Shown here in pieces: positions 8,110 to 20,300 of a stretch of 64,000 bases of DNA; positions within the stretch are counted from its first letter, which is position 1; each line of letters begins with the position of its first letter. The stretch is taken from the NCBI GenBank assembly GCA_910588125.1, contig CAJUPI010000009.1:1-64000 (forward strand). The letters are read 5' to 3'. The notes beneath the pieces were generated by a model. It was not told the DNA's origin and searched no databases. It worked only from the letters and a program-made list of their open reading frames with translations. The translations under genes were made by a program, and so were the position numbers. This stretch comes from an uncultured Lachnospiraceae bacterium. GTDB taxonomy: Bacteria > Bacillota > Clostridia > Lachnospirales > Lachnospiraceae.

Positions 8110-9123
8110 CTACCGGATCCCATTTTCTCTGTCGCTCTCCGTCAACCGGCTGTGCTCTTTTATATAATCCGCTACCAGATCTGCCCTGGTAAACGCCAAC
8201 CCGATATAACTGTCCGCCGCTCCATAATAAATGGCAATCCTCCCGTCCGCCGGATCACAGATCGTGGCGCAGGGAAAGCACACATTGGGCACAAACCCCC
8301 GCTCCTCATACCATTCCTCCGGGGTGAGCAGGAAATTCTCACAGCGGTATTTTACAACTGAAGGATTATCAATATCCAAAATTGCCCCGCCGATGCTGTA
8401 CACATAACCATTACAGGTTCCCGTCACCCCGTGGTAGAATAACAGCCAACCCTCATCTGTCTCAATCGGTGCCGCACCGCCACCAATCTTTAACACTTGC
8501 CACCATTCCTCACCCTTGCCCATCACATGACGATGTTTTCCCCAGTACACCATATCTGGACTCTCACTGAGGAAGATATCCCCAAACGGCGTATGCCCGC
8601 TGTCACTGGGCCGGGACAGCATCATAAAATTCCCATTTACCTTTCTGGGAAACAGCACCGCGTTCCGGTTAAAAGGCAGGAATGGATTTTCCAGCCGCTC
8701 GAACACCTCAAAATCCTTCGTCTTTGCCATCCCGATAGCTGCCCCATAAAAATCCTGGCACCAAATCACATAATAAGTATCCTCCACCTTTACCAGCCGC
8801 GGATCGTAGGCATACTTAGGCATAAATTCTTTTCCTTCCTGATCCACGAAATGAATCTTTTCTTTCTCAAAATTCCAATGGATGCCATCCTCACTTCTTC
8901 CCAGATAAATGTAGGGAATTCCGTTGACCTGCTCTCCCCGGAACACACCGATAAACCCTTCTTCATAAGGAACAACTGCCGAATTAAAAATTCTGGCCAC
9001 CCCCTTCACCGGATTTCTTCCGATGATCGGATTTTCCCGATACCGCCAGACCGGCGCATCCATTGGCTTTGTCTCCGGCTCCTGCCAGGGCATATTTTTG
9101 ATTGCGGGTGCAATAATTTTCAT
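8110..9123 (-). CDS. GH130_2-like beta-1,4-mannooligosaccharide phosphorylase
   Basis: Cytoplasmic enzyme of 337 residues that releases mannose-1-phosphate from the non-reducing end of mannooligosaccharides. AYDPRL carries the GH130 catalytic Asp (Asp107), and IFNSAV, LSRPSDSGHTP and KIGGGAAPIETDEGWLLFYHG are family-typical. It is about 55 residues shorter than the GH130_1 paralogue because it lacks the long N-terminal helix. It lies 60 bp downstream of the GH36 gene and shares its promoter. The two GH130 types together process longer oligomers and mannobiose. Confidence 0.92.
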   Translation of the reverse strand: MKIIAPAIKNMPWQEPETKPMDAPVWRYRENPIIGRNPVKGVARIFNSAVVPYEEGFIGVFRGEQVNGIPYIYLGRSEDGIHWNFEKEKIHFVDQEGKEFMPKYAYDPRLVKVEDTYYVIWCQDFYGAAIGMAKTKDFEVFERLENPFLPFNRNAVLFPRKVNGNFMMLSRPSDSGHTPFGDIFLSESPDMVYWGKHRHVMGKGEEWWQVLKIGGGAAPIETDEGWLLFYHGVTGTCNGYVYSIGGAILDIDNPSVVKYRCENFLLTPEEWYEERGFVPNVCFPCATICDPADGRIAIYYGAADSYIGLAFTRADLVADYIKEHSRLTESDRENGIR

Positions 9124-9183
9124 CTTTTATATCCTCCTTATTAATCTTTCCATCCTATCTCTATTTTGTTATTCTTACGTTTC

Positions 9184-11475
9184 TCACACACGAGAAAGCG
9201 CGATCATTTTGCTCATAAAATCCCCTTCCATTCGCGGAATCAAAAGTCCTCCATACATCAGGAATGCTCCTTTATAGACTTGATCCGTCACCGTCCGGCC
9301 CGCCTTTGCCTGCCGGTCAGCTTCCGGCCCAAACTCCGGGCCCTCTGGCGCTTCTGCTTTCTCCTCTGCCGGCCCCGGCCCGATTTCCTCCAACCGGTAC
9401 TCTGCCTCCGGCTCCAATCCCTTTAACCGGATTTTCCGGCTATGCCAGTTAGGTTCCGCCAGTACCTGCACATAGGTCAGCAACGCTTCGCTCTTATCCT
9501 TGGCCACCACCTGCCAACAATCATACCGATGATTCTCTCTCCAGGAAGCGATCCGATAATAATCCCCCTCCCGTACCAGTGGCTGAAAACGATGGTACAT
9601 TTTTACCTGCTCTTCGATCAGCTGCTTTTCTTCCTCCGGCAGCTTGGTAATATCCAGCTCATATCCAAAGGTTCCTGCCATAGCCACATATCCCCGGGTT
9701 TGAAAGGGGGTCACCCGCCCGACCACATGGTTTGGACAAGCACTCACATGAGCGCCCATGGTGCTTAAAGGATACACCAGCGAGGTCCCCTCCTGAATCT
9801 CCAGACGCTCAATCGCATCCGTATCATCCGAACACCAGATCTGAGGACTGTAGTACAGCATTCCCGGATCAAACCTGGCTCCGCCGCTAGCACAATTTTC
9901 CAGTAGAAGCTGAGGGAATTCCTGAATCAGCCGCTCCTGAAGCTCATACAGTCCCAGGACATACCGATGAAACAGCTCTCCTTGATGCTCCCGTCCCAGC
10001 CAGGCACTGCCCACATCTGTCATTTGCCGGTTCATATCCCATTTTACATAAGAGATGGGAGCGCTCCGCAATATTCTGGCCACCGATTCATACACATACT
10101 CCACAACCTCCGGCCGGGAAAGATCCAACACATACTGAGCACGGCTTTGCACCGGCTCCCTTCCCGGAATCCGGATCGCCCAATCCGGATGCGCCTGATA
10201 AAGCTTAGACTTGGGAGAAACCATCTCCGGTTCAAACCATATGCCAAATTCCATCCCCAACGCTCTTACCTGCTCTACCAAATACGGCAATCCTCCGGGC
10301 AGCTTTTTCTCATTGACTTCCCAATCGCCCAGATGCCCTTCATCCACATTCCGATCGCCAAACCAACCGTCGTCCATGACCAGCATCTCCACTCCCCGTT
10401 TCTTTGCCTCTCTGGCAATCTCCAGAAGCTTTTCTGTATTAAAATCAAAATAAGTAGCCTCCCAGTTATTGATCAAAATCGGCCGCTTTGCGTGGAGATA
10501 TGGGCTTCGGATCAGATGATTCCGATATAAATCATGGAAAATATGGGTCATTTTCCCCAGGCCCTCATGAGAATAAACACACACTACCTCCGGTGTGATA
10601 AAAGTCTCGCCAGGCTTTAGCACCCATTCAAAGCCCTCCGGATGAATTCCCATCAAGAGCCGCACGCTGCCAAACTGGCTCACCTCCGCCTCTGCTATAA
10701 AATTCCCCGAATACACAAAATGCATAGCATAGACCTCTCCCCGATCTTGTCCCGCATCACGGCCCATCACGGCCAAAAACGGATGATCCTGATGGCCTGA
10801 CTCCCCCCGGAAAGAAGACACAATCTGTTTGCCAAACGCTAAAGGGCGCCGCACCATATGCCGCTCTCTGGCCCAGGAACCGGCCAAGGTCAATACATCG
10901 CCTTCCTCCATGTCCATATCTATACCAGCCGACAATGCCCGTTCCAGATACAAAGTCTCTTTTCCTTCATTAACCAGCTCTGCACTTCGGATCACTGCCT
11001 CGCTGTCGGCAAATACACTGTAACGCAAAATCACTTTAAGCCCCAGCACCTCGTCCCGGCACTCCAATTCCAGCGTTATTCCGTCCTTTTCTTCCTCGTC
11101 TCGGCAAAAGGTAGCCGGCATTCCCGGCAACTCCGGTTTCCCCTGAAGGATCCGATATCCCTGATAATGAAGCTCACAGCCCCGAAAACCAGCTTCATTT
11201 CTTACATTCAGGCAGCTGTCCCGATAATCTCCCAGCCCCCATGTAGCGTACTCAGCCGGAAAAGCATCGGCAAACGAACATTTCTCTCTCAGATTTCTAG
11301 AAGGCACAAAAGGCGCTTCCGCTGTCCTCATCAGACAGCCGCACCGGCTGTCTCCTGTCCTTCTTCCAAAATACACATGACCCACATATTTCTCATCCGC
11401 GATCCCGATCACATACTCGGTATCCCCCGTTGTCAACCGGAATAAGCCTTCTTCTTCCAGATGTTCTATCCTCAT
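9184..11475 (-). CDS. GH36 alpha-galactosidase
   Basis: Protein of 763 residues; no signal peptide, so cytoplasmic. An N-terminal beta-sandwich is followed by the (beta/alpha)8 barrel starting near RPILINNWEATYFDF. The nucleophile Asp480 lies in YVKWDMNRQ and the acid/base Asp550 in WCSDDTDA; LLENCASGGARFD is the usual substrate-binding loop. It removes alpha-1,6-galactose from galactomannan oligosaccharides. The ATG at 11475 is preferred over a TTG 9 nt upstream because AGGAGG is spaced 9 nt from the ATG but abuts the TTG. First gene of a two-gene unit with GH130_2. Confidence 0.93.
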   Translation of the reverse strand: MRIEHLEEEGLFRLTTGDTEYVIGIADEKYVGHVYFGRRTGDSRCGCLMRTAEAPFVPSRNLREKCSFADAFPAEYATWGLGDYRDSCLNVRNEAGFRGCELHYQGYRILQGKPELPGMPATFCRDEEEKDGITLELECRDEVLGLKVILRYSVFADSEAVIRSAELVNEGKETLYLERALSAGIDMDMEEGDVLTLAGSWARERHMVRRPLAFGKQIVSSFRGESGHQDHPFLAVMGRDAGQDRGEVYAMHFVYSGNFIAEAEVSQFGSVRLLMGIHPEGFEWVLKPGETFITPEVVCVYSHEGLGKMTHIFHDLYRNHLIRSPYLHAKRPILINNWEATYFDFNTEKLLEIAREAKKRGVEMLVMDDGWFGDRNVDEGHLGDWEVNEKKLPGGLPYLVEQVRALGMEFGIWFEPEMVSPKSKLYQAHPDWAIRIPGREPVQSRAQYVLDLSRPEVVEYVYESVARILRSAPISYVKWDMNRQMTDVGSAWLGREHQGELFHRYVLGLYELQERLIQEFPQLLLENCASGGARFDPGMLYYSPQIWCSDDTDAIERLEIQEGTSLVYPLSTMGAHVSACPNHVVGRVTPFQTRGYVAMAGTFGYELDITKLPEEEKQLIEEQVKMYHRFQPLVREGDYYRIASWRENHRYDCWQVVAKDKSEALLTYVQVLAEPNWHSRKIRLKGLEPEAEYRLEEIGPGPAEEKAEAPEGPEFGPEADRQAKAGRTVTDQVYKGAFLMYGGLLIPRMEGDFMSKMIALSRV

Positions 11476-11548
11476 ACCCTGCAACCTCCTGATCTTTCCC
11501 TATTCTTAAAATAAATACCAAAACCTACCAGTAGCTAACTTTTGTTTA

Positions 11549-11577
11549 ATTATAATATTAATTTAATTTAATTTCAA
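11549..11577 (-). promoter_or_regulatory. Promoter of GH36-GH130_2 with operator-like spacer
   Basis: TTGAAA (11572-11577) and TATAAT (11549-11554) on the minus strand with 17-bp spacing. The spacer begins TTAAATTAAATTAA, a near match to the palindrome at the CE2 promoter, in the same position relative to the -35. Confidence 0.75.
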
Positions 11578-11776
11578 TAGTAAAGTGATGTGTTTTCTTT
11601 TATTTGTTAGTTTTACACTATTTTCCACAAATTTTCTGGTTATTATCACTAATATATTGCATTTTCACTTTGTTAAGTTCTTCATTTTTACTTATATGAA
11701 TTAATTTATCTTATTTATTTTAATTTACTTCTATTTTCTCCTTTTCCATAACTATTTTCTTTCTACTTTTTATATA
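11578..11776. other. AT-rich gap with no gene seen
   Basis: About 200 bp of very AT-rich DNA upstream of the GH36 promoter. It includes another operator-like run near 11697-11730. No open reading frame with a ribosome binding site and no stable GC stem was found. Confidence 0.5.
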
Positions 11777-11930
11777 ATAAAGAGAGCGTTACAAAATAAA
11801 CCACCCTCCCTTTCTCTTATCTAGTGTCCGGCTGTTCACGAACACGGGATAAGAGAAAGGGAGGGGGACTTATTTTGCAACACCCTCTTTTCAAGGCATA
11901 CCTTCTGAAAAAATCAACTAAATGGCATTG
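11777..11930. repeat. R2 hairpin joined to an R1 type-B end
   Basis: A stem of more than 35 bp (11783-11888, GCGTTACAAAATAAACC against TTATTTTGCAACACCC, then CCCTCCCTTTCTCTTATC) surrounds the apical core GTCCGGCTGTTCACGAAC. It is followed at 11893-11930 by an R1 type-B terminus ending CTAAATGGCATTG. The last codons and the stop of the repeat-protein gene lie inside that terminus. The hairpin likely terminates that gene. Confidence 0.75.
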
Positions 11931-14900
11931 CCACTATCCTCCGCCAACTCTTCTTCCTTTTTGGCCGGCTCCTGTTCAAGAGAAAATTCTGCTTTTTTTG
12001 AACCGGTAGCCTGATCTGGAAAATTCTCCGCCGCCAGCTTTTTCGCTGTCTGCATAGCCGCATTCTTTATGGATTCTGCCCCGGCCTTTTCCTTCATTTC
12101 CAGACTATCGATATTCACCTGAGTCCCAGCCATTTCCAGAATCGTTACCGCGATGACTCCTGAGCGCGGGCTTCCCTCCCATCGGATATGCAGCGCACCC
12201 TCTTCATCACTCTCGTATCCTTCGATATCCTTAAAATCCAGCTCCTCCATGTCTGATGATGCGTTCGACGGGCTTGCTTTAGCCGCTGCCATCTTCATAA
12301 GAGTCTCTGTCACTGGCTTTGTATTGGAGTCTGTCGCCGTATTGGCTGTTCTCTCAGCCTCTTCCACAATGGCATAGAAGATCCCATCTGAGAACAGATT
12401 CATCTCGACCGATACTCCCTGGCCTGCCTCATACTCGTCATCATAATCCGCCAAATCGATATAAAATGTCTCCGGCCCGGAGAATACATGGAGCGGATCG
12501 TCGCCAAGAATAAAATCATCAAAAGAAATCTGGTTCACACCTGCCCCGGCCTGCTCCACCTTCACCGATAGCAGATTAATGGATGACTCTCCAGCCATGT
12601 CTGTGATCTGGATATTGATGTAATCCTCCTTCGGCACCACCGTTGCCGTTACCTCTTTTCCTGTCCCGGGATGGGGATCCCAGTCGCTTCCCTCAATCTT
12701 AAACGCCATCTGCGCATTCGCCTCTTTGTCAAAGGTCAGCGTTACCGTCGTCTCCTTCCCTGCCTCAAAAGCCGCATTATACTCACTCAACGTAGTCTCA
12801 AATCCCGACCACGCCTCGGTAAACTCGTGCAGGCTCTCCACCGGCTCCTCGCCGCTCTTCTGCTCCACCTTCACCGACAACAAATGGATGGACGACTCTC
12901 CGGCCATATCCGTGATCTGGATATTGATATAATCCTCCTTCGGCACCACCGTTGCCGTTACCTCTTTTCCTGTTCTGGAATAGGTATCCCATCCGGAGGC
13001 TTCTGTTTTAAACGCCATCTGCGCATTTGCCTCTTTATCAAAGGCCAGCGTTACCGTCATCTCTTTTCCTGCCTCAAAAGCCGGATTATACTCACTCAGC
13101 GGGAACTCAAACCCGTCCCATGCTTTTGTAAACTCATGTATACTCTCAACTGACTCTCCTGCCTTTTGCTCTACCGTCACTGCCACCAGCGTCACCGCCT
13201 TGTTCCCGTTCATATCCATAATCTGAATATTCATATAATCATTCGTCGGGGTGATCGTCTTCGTCAATGTCCGGCTGGCCACCGTTCCCTCTGCATTGGT
13301 ATAGCCATTTGCCCCGTTATACCCAATCTGCGCCTTTACCTCCTGATCAAAGCTCAGGGTTACCGTTGTCTCTTTTCCTGGCTCAAAATCACTCTTATAT
13401 GCACTGAATTTGGTCTCCAGGCCGGCCCAGGCTGCCATAAACTTATGGATCCCTTCCACTGGCGGCGCCTTTTCCACCACCTCTGCCGTGACAGATAGCA
13501 GTCCCAGCGACAGCTTGCTGTCATCTCCTGCCTGAATGCCAAACCAGTCGGTTCCTGGCGTGGCAGTAAAATTCACCTTTGTTCCTTCCAGCATCATATC
13601 GCTGCCGGTAACCATCATTTTTACCTGAGAAGACTTATCAAAGACAGCCGTGATCCGTACTTTATCTCCCTGTTCAAATTTGCAGAGATCGGAGATCTTC
13701 CCACTGTAAGTATCGTCTTCCTGGCCCCAGGTATAGTAAAAGGTATGAATCACCGGGATATTCTCCTGCATCACTTCAATATCAAGCAGCTTTACATAAG
13801 AATTCCCGTTCATATTCGTAAGCCATATTCTCAGCTCATCATCCCCCGGTGTAAAAGTTCTTGTCAGAACCTTTTGCGTGGTGCTGCCAAAATCCGCAAC
13901 CTCTTCCAATGTTTCCACCTTGTGATAGCTGAGTCCAGCTTCGACTTCCTGATCAAAGGTCAGCTTTACCGTAACCGGATAATCTCTCACAAACTTTTCA
14001 TTATAAGCGCTGAAGGTGGTTATGTACTTCTGATCCTTTGCCGTAAACATCGTTACCATTCCGGCATCCTGCTCTACTTTTACGCTCATCAGCTTTACGA
14101 CACCGCTTCCATTCATATCGGCAATTCCGATCCCCAGGCTGTCATCCCCCGGTATTATCGTAACCGTAAAGGTCTTTCCGGCATTCTCCCCCTCCACTCT
14201 GGTCCACTCCGGCCGGTGGTAATCCACATATGCCTTTACCTCCTTATCAAAGGTCAAAGTCACCTTCGTCTCTTTACCCGGCTTGAATTTTTCATTATAT
14301 TTCGAAAAACTGGTGTCCCATCCAGTCCATTCACTGCGGAATATCTTCACTGCCCCGCTCAGCCCGTCAAACACTCCGGCCTCTCCGCAGACAATGGCAA
14401 ACTTCGAAAATTGGCTGCTGGCAAAGGTAACCGTATCCGGATTTCCATCCAAATCCTCCAGATAAGTGAACTCGCCCTCATGCTCTCTCACCACGGCAAA
14501 ATCATAGCCCTTATTTTTCAGCTCATCCGGAACCGGAACCTTAAAGCTTATGGGTTCATCCGTGGTGGTAACTCTTGTCTGTTTTCCTCCTTCTATCTTA
14601 TATACCGTGATATCGGAAACCTTGGCCACCTGAATATTCTCAGCCTGTTCTCCAAACAATTCCCTGACCTGCCCGGTCGCTTCTTCCGACAGTGTTCCGT
14701 TTTCTATTACGAAATTCACCTTCACTCCCCGGTTAATCTCTTCATTGCTCAGGACGGCCGTCGCCGCTTCCTTCTTTGTCGATGCCAGGATCCCTGCACT
14801 GCGGCTTCCTGTGACCGTCACATAGTCATTGAAATTAGGCTTTCCGGCAATCTCTACCTTGATATCCATGATCTTTGCAAAACGGCTCATCTCCGGAAGC

Positions 14901-17320
14901 TGCCCCAACTGGATACCCACGTAATCGTCATCCGGCCGTTCCGTCCGGCTGATGGTCTTGGAATCCACATAGTTTCCGCAATGCCATACGCCGCCCAAGT
15001 TAAAAGCAATCGCTCCCGGCAGTTTTTTATCAAAGGCTGCCGTAACCGTCACGGTATCCCCCACCTCATAATCCGAATGCCATTTACTGAGCTGGGTACT
15101 AAATCCACTCCAGGAGCTCGTCAATACCGCAATCGGCTCCTCCTCCAGTTTGGTATTATTGGTAACTACCCGTATCGTTTTGACCACCATGGAGCCGTCG
15201 CCGGAACTAATCTGAATATATGCTATCTCTTCGGGTATCAAATAATCCGGCAAAAAGTTTTGGATATCCTGATAGGAGAATATAGCCTGTTTGATTTTGC
15301 CTTCTTCCGCCCCCTCTGATTCCTCCTTGCGTTTCTCGGTTAAATAGGTAGGCGTTACCCCCTGCTGTTTTCCATCCACCATGACGAATTGCAGAGACGG
15401 TTCCACGTCATCCTCTGTCTCATATTCCACGATCAGATAAGAGCCATCCTTTAATCTCTGGCAAATTTCCTCTGCATTTACGATATCTCCCCATTCCCAT
15501 GGCCCCAGAGTGAGATCATCCTGTGGATAGTCAAACCCCTCCTCCTTTGCCACATCATCGTACGTATTTCTGTTAGAGGAGGAGTATCCGCCCTCTCTGG
15601 AGCCTCTGTCCTTCTTGGAATCCCCCGGATCCTCCACCTTATCTTCACTGAACCAAATATCAAGAATCTGCGCATCATTATATGCAGCAAGCTGAATCGA
15701 ATCTACCTTTGCATCCCAGCTCAAGTGCAGCATGCTTCGAAAAGCGTCCATTCTTATACTGAACACGTGGTTTCTGGTAGCCTCTCTGGAAGACACTTTA
15801 TAGCTCTTGCCGTTTCTCCATTCTCCGTCAACAGAAGCGCCCCAGCTTAAGACCGTCCATCCTTCATAGTCGGATACGGCGCATTTATACTGCACACAGA
15901 GATACATATCATCTGGCGCATCCAAAATCCGCTCAATATCTGTGCAGATCCAGGGCTGGTTGGGAGCCCCGTCCTTAAAAAGCGAGTCCTCCCGGGGGAT
16001 CTCTGAACCCACATGCAAGGTCAGCTCTTCAATTCGGCCGTCACTGTAAGATCCCAGATTCAAATAGCTCACATCACTCTCCGGAGTGATCTTCATCATC
16101 CGCCGAAGATATTTCAGGCTGAAGGTTTGGGTGAGCTCCTTGGTAGAATCCGAACTGTCTGCGCTATATCCCGGACCATCCACCCACTCTCCATCCACCG
16201 TGGCACCCCAGCCCAGGATCCCCCAGTTTTCATGCTCCGGCACGCAAGAATAAGTCAATGTGATCCAGTCGGTATCTGCACAATCCAGAATCCATCCATC
16301 ATTAGTTTCATACTTTCCATTGGCATCTCCGGAAAACAGGAGATAATCTCCGGGTTCTTTATACTGAGTAGGCGCCAAACGTCCGCCCCCGCCGCTATAT
16401 CACGACACGCCAGGACCCTTTTTCAAAATATCGACACTGATAGAAAGGATACCGATCTTATAATTCGCCCACATATCCGTGATCTGGATATTCAGATAAT
16501 CATTGTCAGGCGTCATCTCCTTGACCAGCTCCTTGCCTTCTCCAGTCAGAGTACTCCACTCACCGCCAATATTCATTCCCAGCTGGCTGGATACATACTT
16601 GCTGTAATTCACGGTTACCCGGATTTCATCTCCTGGCTGATAGTCTGGGTTATAATCCGAAAATTTTGTTTCAAACCCCTGCCATAAGCCGGTGAACTTA
16701 TGCAGATAATTTCCTGTATCCGCCTCGCCCTTGCGAATGATCTCCACGGAGATCTCTGTCAGATTCACACTGGCCAGGCCCTTCAGATCCGAAATCTGGA
16801 TATTCAGATAATCGCTGTCCGGCACCAAAGTAATATTCCTCTTTTTTCCTTCGCCCCGAAAAGAATTCCATGCCCCATCGATATATAGTCCGATCTGGCT
16901 GGTAACGGATCGGTTAAAGGAAGCTGATATCCGCACCTCGTCTCCTGGCTCATAGCCTTCCACATAATCGGTCAGCTTACACTCATAGCCCACCTAGGCA
17001 GCCGTAAACTCATGGAGGCACCGGGTATCCTCCGGCTCTTCAGCCTTCGTATCATCCTCCAGAATCTCTCCTTCCAGCTTCACGGCTTCCGGTGGCCCGC
17101 CAAAGGACTCCTCCTTTGCTTCCTGGTCTGTTGTTTTTACCGCTTCGCTTTCGGGCTGCCCCTCATTTTCCTGTTGTGCAGCTGCCCTGGTTTCCTGAAC
17201 CAGATTATTTGTGGAAGCAATGCACACCCCTCCGGAGGTAACTGCCAAAGCCAGACAAAGCACCATGGATAATGTTCTCTTCGCCAGCATATTCTCCCAA
17301 AGCCTTGCAATATGCTTCAT
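11918..17320 (-). pseudogene. Large secreted beta-sandwich repeat protein with two in-frame stops
   Basis: One continuous frame of 1,800 codons is interrupted by TAG at 16994-16996 (codon 109) and TGA at 16400-16402 (codon 307). Both fall where sister repeats carry Trp (pattern FTxxWxGFE). Each is a single G-to-A change from TGG, so this looks like a decayed gene. The start at 17320 follows GGAGGAGGGAAGGAAT and begins a signal peptide (RTLSMVLCLALAVTSGGV). About ten copies of a roughly 90-residue module follow, with signature W-GFET--S-YN, GKETTVTLTFDKE and DYINIQITDM, plus three other domains near codons 307-680. No sortase motif or C-terminal TM remains. It lies 35 bp after the GH26 gene. 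A carbohydrate-binding surface role is an inference. The function of the module is unknown to me. Confidence 0.75.
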
Positions 17321-17355
17321 ATTCCTTCCCTCCTCCAAATAACAGTCTCTGTCGC

Positions 17356-20300
17356 TTATCTTTGTTTCTTCATCGCCAGCCCTATCAGACAGCTTATTGC
17401 CGCCAGGGCAATCAATCCCGAAATCCATGGCAATACGTACACCGGCCAGGAAACATTGCCGGCCACTGCCCCGTCTACTGCCTCCGTTTTCTCTGCCAAA
17501 GCCAGGCTTTCCGTTTGTTCACCAGTTATTTCGTCATTCGCCTCGCCGGACTCTGTTTCCACATGCTCTGTAATCTGGAACTCCGGCGTATTCTTCCCTG
17601 AAGCCACCGCCTTGATGTCATCATAGTATAACACGCCACGGACTTCGCCGTTTCCATCAATAGCCGGAGAATCCCCAATCGCATTAACCCAAAGTCCAAA
17701 TCCGGAAATGTCGGATGCCGCTTCCTTTGACAACGTTCCTTTGCCATTTTTATCCTGGAACTCCCCAAAGGGCAATGTCACCAGCATGGGTTCCGTCGTC
17801 GAGGCATATTCCGGATACGTTTGCAGATAGGCTTCATAGGATCCGCCGCTGGCTGTGCTGATCTGCACCACGGTCTTCTGGTTATTGCCATCCGGCTTCA
17901 CCCATAACTGCAATGCGTCACAATCCGACCAATCCGCCTCCTTGGGAAATTCACAGCCTGCCCAGCCATTGCGAGTCTCCATATACTCGAATTTCAAAGC
18001 ATATTCTCCCTCATGCTTCCATTCATCCGAAAGGCTGACAGTCAGCTCACAGCCGCTGTCCTTATTGCTGCTCCAGCTGTCCAGCAAAAGGTTCATCAAT
18101 CCGGCGTAAGATTCGAAATCATCAATCAGCAAAGGATCCTCGGAACGAGGCGCGATATTGTAGATCACCCGTACCTCTTGCAGCTTTTCTCCACCGGCAT
18201 ACAACCCGATTTTTCCGTCTGCCACTTCCCCCAGCTTTGCCAGCGTATCGCCGTCCAGCAGCGCCTCTGCCTGCCTTCCGTTCATCTCCGCCGGAATGAT
18301 AACCGGCTCGCCGCTGCCCTCCAGCCGGAACTCCACATTTGCCGCCTCCTGATTTAACCGCGCCGAAAGCGCCTGTTCCTCCAGGATTCTCACCCCGGCT
18401 ACCGGAGCCGTGATATACCCGGTCAGCGAACCGTAAGGCAGACTTGCCGCTTTTGCCAGCCTTCCGGCAAGAATATCCTTCATCATCTCCGCCTGATCTC
18501 CGGCAAAAATGCTGTTTTTGTCATTATACATGGAAACAAAGGAGTCCAACAGTTCATGGCCAAACAGCTTGCCGCCCGCTCTTTTTTCCACCACAAAAGG
18601 AGAATAATAGCCGCCGCTTCTGGCATAATTGGACCACAGCATAAAGTAACAGCAATCATACTCCGGTTTTGCCATAATATCCAGCATTTCCGTATACCAT
18701 TCTGGTCTTCGGTTTCCGGTTTCCGGGATTCCGCCGGTCTTCACGGAAGACATTCCCGTCTCTGTCACTGCCATCAGCTTTCCGTGCTCTTTGGCAAAAG
18801 CATCTGTCAGCTTTAAAGTATTTTCAAAGCTCTGTTGGAAGGTATACCCTTCCGAATCTGGCACCGGATTATTATCATAGGTATCAAATCCCACCAGATC
18901 CACATATTCATCCCCCGGATATCGCTCCTCATATTCTTCCAGATTGGCCGCCTCTGAACCTGGTCCATACAGATACAGCAGATTGTGAACATTTTTTTCA
19001 TCCCTTAAATACTCCACTGTATATTTATAATTGCTCTTATAGGTTTCCGGATCGCAGAACGCCTTTCCCCACCAGAACCAGCTTCCTGTATTCTCGTGAA
19101 GCGGACGGAACAGCACCGGTCCCTTCACCTGTCTGGCATAATCTGCAATCACATCCAGATGGGCGCGGTATGCCTCATGAAAAGCCCCGCCCGGCAAGAT
19201 CTGATTGGCGCAGTTCCCGGTCAATACATAAGAATCCGCAGGGGTAAAATCAAATCCGTCATAGCTGTGGGCAAAGTTCCCCTCCAGCTTCACAGTCCCG
19301 GAGAAATTCGGCATATGGCTGGATAATGTAACGATAGCTCCCCTCTCAATCGCCTCATTACTGAACAGCGCCGCCGCCCTGATATTGCCCTCATTGGTAT
19401 CCGGAATCTCCGCTCCCGGATGCCGTTTGTTGTATTTGCTGGCAAAGCCGCCAAACAAGCCACCGCAGTCCATACCTACAATGGCAGCCAGGGATCCTGT
19501 CACGTCCTCCGTATCAGAATCTGACAGCTCTGCCGCCCCCGCCTTCAGCACTGTGTCCTCCATGTGTCCGTAAAGGGTGGCGTCAGATTCCCCCACTGCC
19601 TTCAAATATTGATAGAGCGCCACGACAGATGCTTCTGCCTTCGGATCTGCCAGTTTTACCTCTTTTACATATTCATAAGAAGCCCCGTTTACATTCAGTG
19701 CTCCCTCACTGCCGGAAATCACAGTCTCCGTTTTTACCGGAACCGTGGTCTCCTTCAGAAATTTTTCCTTTTTTACATTGCTCAAAGTAATATTGTCTAA
19801 CCATACATAGCCATGATAATCCGTATACTCTCCGATAAACAGAAGCATCAGCTTTCCCGGCTTTTCCCTCTGTGTATATTTTGCATCACAGCTCAAAGAC
19901 AGATTCACCAGCCTCAGGCCATCTACATCCTCTCCCGGCGTCTCCATGACCTTGCAGCTCTGTTCCCCGAAAATATTATTGGAAAATGCTTTTACAATCA
20001 GTTGGCCCGTGGTAAATGCCTCCGGGTCATAATACAGATCAAAATTTAATACTTGATAAGGAGAATAATCAATCCCTTCCTCCTCGGTCAGACAGATTCC
20101 CGTCTGGCTATAGCTGTTATCCAGATTCAAAGAATAGTCCAGATTCAGCCGAAGCATACCCTTTTCCTCATCATACTCACAGCCGCCGCCCCCCTTATAG
20201 CTGTCTCCGGACCAGCTGTCATCATACACCCATCCCTGGGCTCCGTCTTCAAAGTCCCAGGCCCTCGTCACCTCTCCCGCCTCTGACGCTCCAAAAACGG

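Noticed and set aside
16400..16996. Stop-codon reassignment or selenocysteine/pyrrolysine recoding in the repeat protein
   Set aside because: TAG and TGA both replace Trp, other genes in the window end normally in TGA or TAG, and no insertion element was seen; two point mutations are simpler.
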